The notes below the pieces were generated by a model. The model was not told the origin of the DNA, did no database searches, and saw only the letters and a program-made list of their open reading frames with translations. 64,000 bases of DNA from Planctomycetota bacterium (GTDB lineage: Bacteria > Planctomycetota > UBA1135), in contig JAQBXR010000003.1 in the NCBI GenBank assembly GCA_027623295.1, positions 1 to 64,000 on the forward strand. Reading direction: 5' to 3'. Numbering within the stretch: the first letter of the stretch is position 1; the number at the start of each line of letters is the position of its first letter. Both the position numbers and the translations under genes were made by a program. Positions 62,154-64,000 of the stretch are shown piece after piece.

Positions 62154-64000
62154 CTATTCTTCCTCTTCTTCAGCTTTGCTCTGAGGCACGTCATCCTCTG
62201 CATCACCGACGTAACCAAGCTCCGCAGTCATGGCTGCCTGCGCGACACTCAATTCAGCGTTGCCATCGTGCTTGTCGCGCGCGAGAGCTTCTGCCAAGGC
62301 GGTCAAGAGATCGCTGGCGGCAGCCTCCCCAAGGTTTTGCGACTCTTGCGGATCGTTGCTTAAGTCATAGAAACCAAAGAAGTCGACTTTGTGTTCTGGC
62401 ACTTCTTTTTTTGCCCAGCGGCCGATCCATTTTTCATTGCCTTCCCGCAAAGAGAAGAACTGACCGTCGATGGCAATCCGTGGGCCATTACTTTCTTGAA
62501 GCTTGCCTTGCAACACCAGCGGCGTGCCTTGCATACGCTCGACATCTTCTTCGGTGAGCAAGCCCGATAAGCCGAGCAACGTTGGGTAAACATCTAGCAG
62601 TTGCACATCTTGCTCAAACCGTGCGCCCGCTGGAACGCCAGGACCCGTTAGAAGGAAAGGCACGTTGATGAGTTCACCGAACAAACTATTGCCGTGTTTC
62701 ATCAAGTCATGCTCCCCAAAGTGTTCGCCATGATCGCCGGTTAAAAGGACAACGGTTGGACGTCCGGATTGTTGAATGCGTTCCAAGATGAGACCCACTT
62801 GTTGATCCATAAACGCCACTTCTTCCAAATACGTCATGTGGAAGTAATGGACTGCTTGCTTGGCTTCGGCAATCCGTGCGGGGTCGCCGGACTGCAAATC
62901 TTTTTCCAAAAGAAAGGCGGCGTCGCCCAGCAAACCATTATTCGGGTCCACTGGTAGCCTTTCCGGCAAGGGGGGTAAATCTTTAGTTAGGCTGCCCGCA
63001 AAGGGTGCAATCGTGCCATATGGATCATGCGGATCCATGTAATGCAGGAAGAAAAAGTATGGGCGTTCCTCTTCGTAAAGGTCATCGAAAATAGCGTTGG
63101 CAAGTTGGTTCGTGCGCGTAGCCCGGCCCTTTTCGTAAGTCCCTTTGTTGGTGCGATAGCCGCGGAACAATGGCAGATCAATGAGCTTTAACAGCTTGCC
63201 TTCGGGAAGCACCATGTCGAGCCAACCACGCCCGGCAAAGCCCTGCGCGAAAAAACGCACGCGACCACGAAGGGGGACATCGGAATCGTCAAAGACTTCG
63301 AAGCCTTCACCAAAACCAATATCACTCGAAAGTAAACCGTTGGAGATGACACCTGCGGTGCGGTACCCAGCTTTGCGTAAATGCTCTGACACCCATGGCT
63401 GATTCGCAGGCACTGGATTGAAGTTGCTGCGTACGCCGTGGGTCAAGCTGTCCTGACCAGTCAGCATGGTGACATGTCCCGGCAGAGTAAGGCCGGAGCT
63501 AGAGTGTGCAAAGTCTGCCCACGCACCGGCTTCGCGCATGGCATCGAAGGTGGGCAGGGTGTAGCCGTCAGGGCGAGGTCCAACTAGGGCGTCGGCGCGC
63601 AAGGTGTCGATGGAGATCAACAAGATGTCCGGGCGCGAATCTGGAATTGGATCGCTGCGTTGCGGGAAAGTGCGATTGATTTCTGGGCGGCCGTCGGTCT
63701 TGCCCAGTACAAAGGAGTACGCCACTAAAAGGACTGCGGCGATGGGTAAAAGCGCAATCACCTTCCCACCCGGAACGCTCTGCTTCATACGCAGAATCAT
63801 GAACCCGCTGGCCACGATGGTGAGGATGCCTGACGCCAACATAGGTAGAGATGCGTCGGCCAAAAACGGCGCGCAACCGACCAAGAGGCCAGCAAGAAAT
63901 GGACCCAAAGTTCGCGCCGTTCCACTGCGCATGGCGGGAAGCAGCAGCATGGACAGCGCTGGCACACTTGCAAGGCATGCGCCAAGCCATGAAACCGTGA
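62154..64000 (-). CDS. membrane-anchored sulfatase-family hydrolase (5' end outside window)
   Basis: The frame is open to the window edge and hydrophobic (W-L-G-A-C-L-A-S-V-P-A-L-S-M-L-L-L), so the N-terminus lies beyond 64000. After about four transmembrane segments comes a sulfatase-type domain: L-L-I-S-I-D-T-L-R-A-D-A, S-S-G-L-T-L-P-G-H-V-T-M-L-T-G, H-Y-M-D-P-H-D-P-Y and L-L-T-G-D-H-G-E-H-F-G-E. As in the paralogue at 43624, the nucleophile region has T-L-P-G-H, not C/S-x-P-x-R. It ends in an acidic tail of five Glu. It is probably a periplasmic phospho- or sulfo-ester hydrolase of unknown substrate. Confidence 0.88.
   Translation of the reverse strand, partial: TVSWLGACLASVPALSMLLLPAMRSGTARTLGPFLAGLLVGCAPFLADASLPMLASGILTIVASGFMILRMKQSVPGGKVIALLPIAAVLLVAYSFVLGKTDGRPEINRTFPQRSDPIPDSRPDILLISIDTLRADALVGPRPDGYTLPTFDAMREAGAWADFAHSSSGLTLPGHVTMLTGQDSLTHGVRSNFNPVPANQPWVSEHLRKAGYRTAGVISNGLLSSDIGFGEGFEVFDDSDVPLRGRVRFFAQGFAGRGWLDMVLPEGKLLKLIDLPLFRGYRTNKGTYEKGRATRTNQLANAIFDDLYEEERPYFFFLHYMDPHDPYGTIAPFAGSLTKDLPPLPERLPVDPNNGLLGDAAFLLEKDLQSGDPARIAEAKQAVHYFHMTYLEEVAFMDQQVGLILERIQQSGRPTVVLLTGDHGEHFGEHDLMKHGNSLFGELINVPFLLTGPGVPAGARFEQDVQLLDVYPTLLGLSGLLTEEDVERMQGTPLVLQGKLQESNGPRIAIDGQFFSLREGNEKWIGRWAKKEVPEHKVDFFGFYDLSNDPQESQNLGEAAASDLLTALAEALARDKHDGNAELSVAQAAMTAELGYVGDAEDDVPQSKAEEEEE

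Overview
The window is bacterial DNA of medium GC content with 54 protein-coding genes or gene remnants and two tRNA genes. There is no rRNA, CRISPR array, phage or insertion sequence. Many products carry lipoprotein, Sec or Tat export signals. Several gene families are typical of Planctomycetota or a related didermal group: DUF1501 (Tat-exported) beside a DUF1800 remnant, two membrane-anchored sulfatase-fold enzymes, a TPR/VCBS/ASPIC-UnbV protein, an S46 peptidase, exported HEAT, TSP3 and beta-propeller proteins, and an ECF sigma operon. This assignment is inferred from gene content only.

Layout. 1-7.2 kb: end of an ankyrin protein, a CAT-anticodon tRNA, OsmC, an overlapping pair of M14 carboxypeptidase-fold proteins (first catalytically dead, second intact), and a VCBS/TPR surface protein. 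7.2-15.2 kb: a TIGR03546-like membrane protein with an AsmA-like partner, MscS, a TPR lipoprotein, HAD, MoxR, and a two-gene glutamine-dependent NAD synthetase. 15.3-23.7 kb: HEAT protein, ECF sigma/anti-sigma/RseB-like operon, TSP3 protein, tRNA-Arg with an FG-GAP remnant, a frameshifted Lys-rich protein, and a beta-propeller protein. 23.9-30.6 kb: a cyanophycin locus (CphA, a second CphA-like Mur ligase, cyanophycinase, isoaspartyl dipeptidase). 30.8-38.3 kb: AlkC-like repair protein, a 1200-residue fused 2-oxoglutarate dehydrogenase E2/E1, a strongly structured intergenic region, DUF1501, and a deletion scar joining an alpha-2-macroglobulin-type TPR N-terminus to a DUF1800 C-terminus. 38.4-43.6 kb: QueG, a small zinc-ribbon protein, ThiE, a probable selenoprotein, an M20 dipeptidase and a universal stress protein. 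43.6-50.5 kb: sulfatase, POT and OPT peptide transporters, lipid kinase. 50.5-64 kb: sdhCAB, CYTH, GNAT, a metzincin/SurA-like/S46 operon, SDR, glyoxalase, Dus, a Cys-rich lipoprotein, an HTH protein, and a second sulfatase cut by the window end.

The most notable item is at 40641-41660. An in-frame TGA sits exactly where the first active-site Cys of a thioredoxin (TlpA-like) domain belongs, giving a U-P-G-C motif. The frame stays open for 272 codons after it, and a hand-folded hairpin just downstream resembles the bacterial SECIS, including a bulged U and a GU at the start of the loop. Peptide handling is a theme: POT and OPT uptake, M14, M20, S46 and IadA peptidases, and cyanophycin storage of Asp and Arg would form a coherent nitrogen scavenging and storage economy. 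That link is inference.
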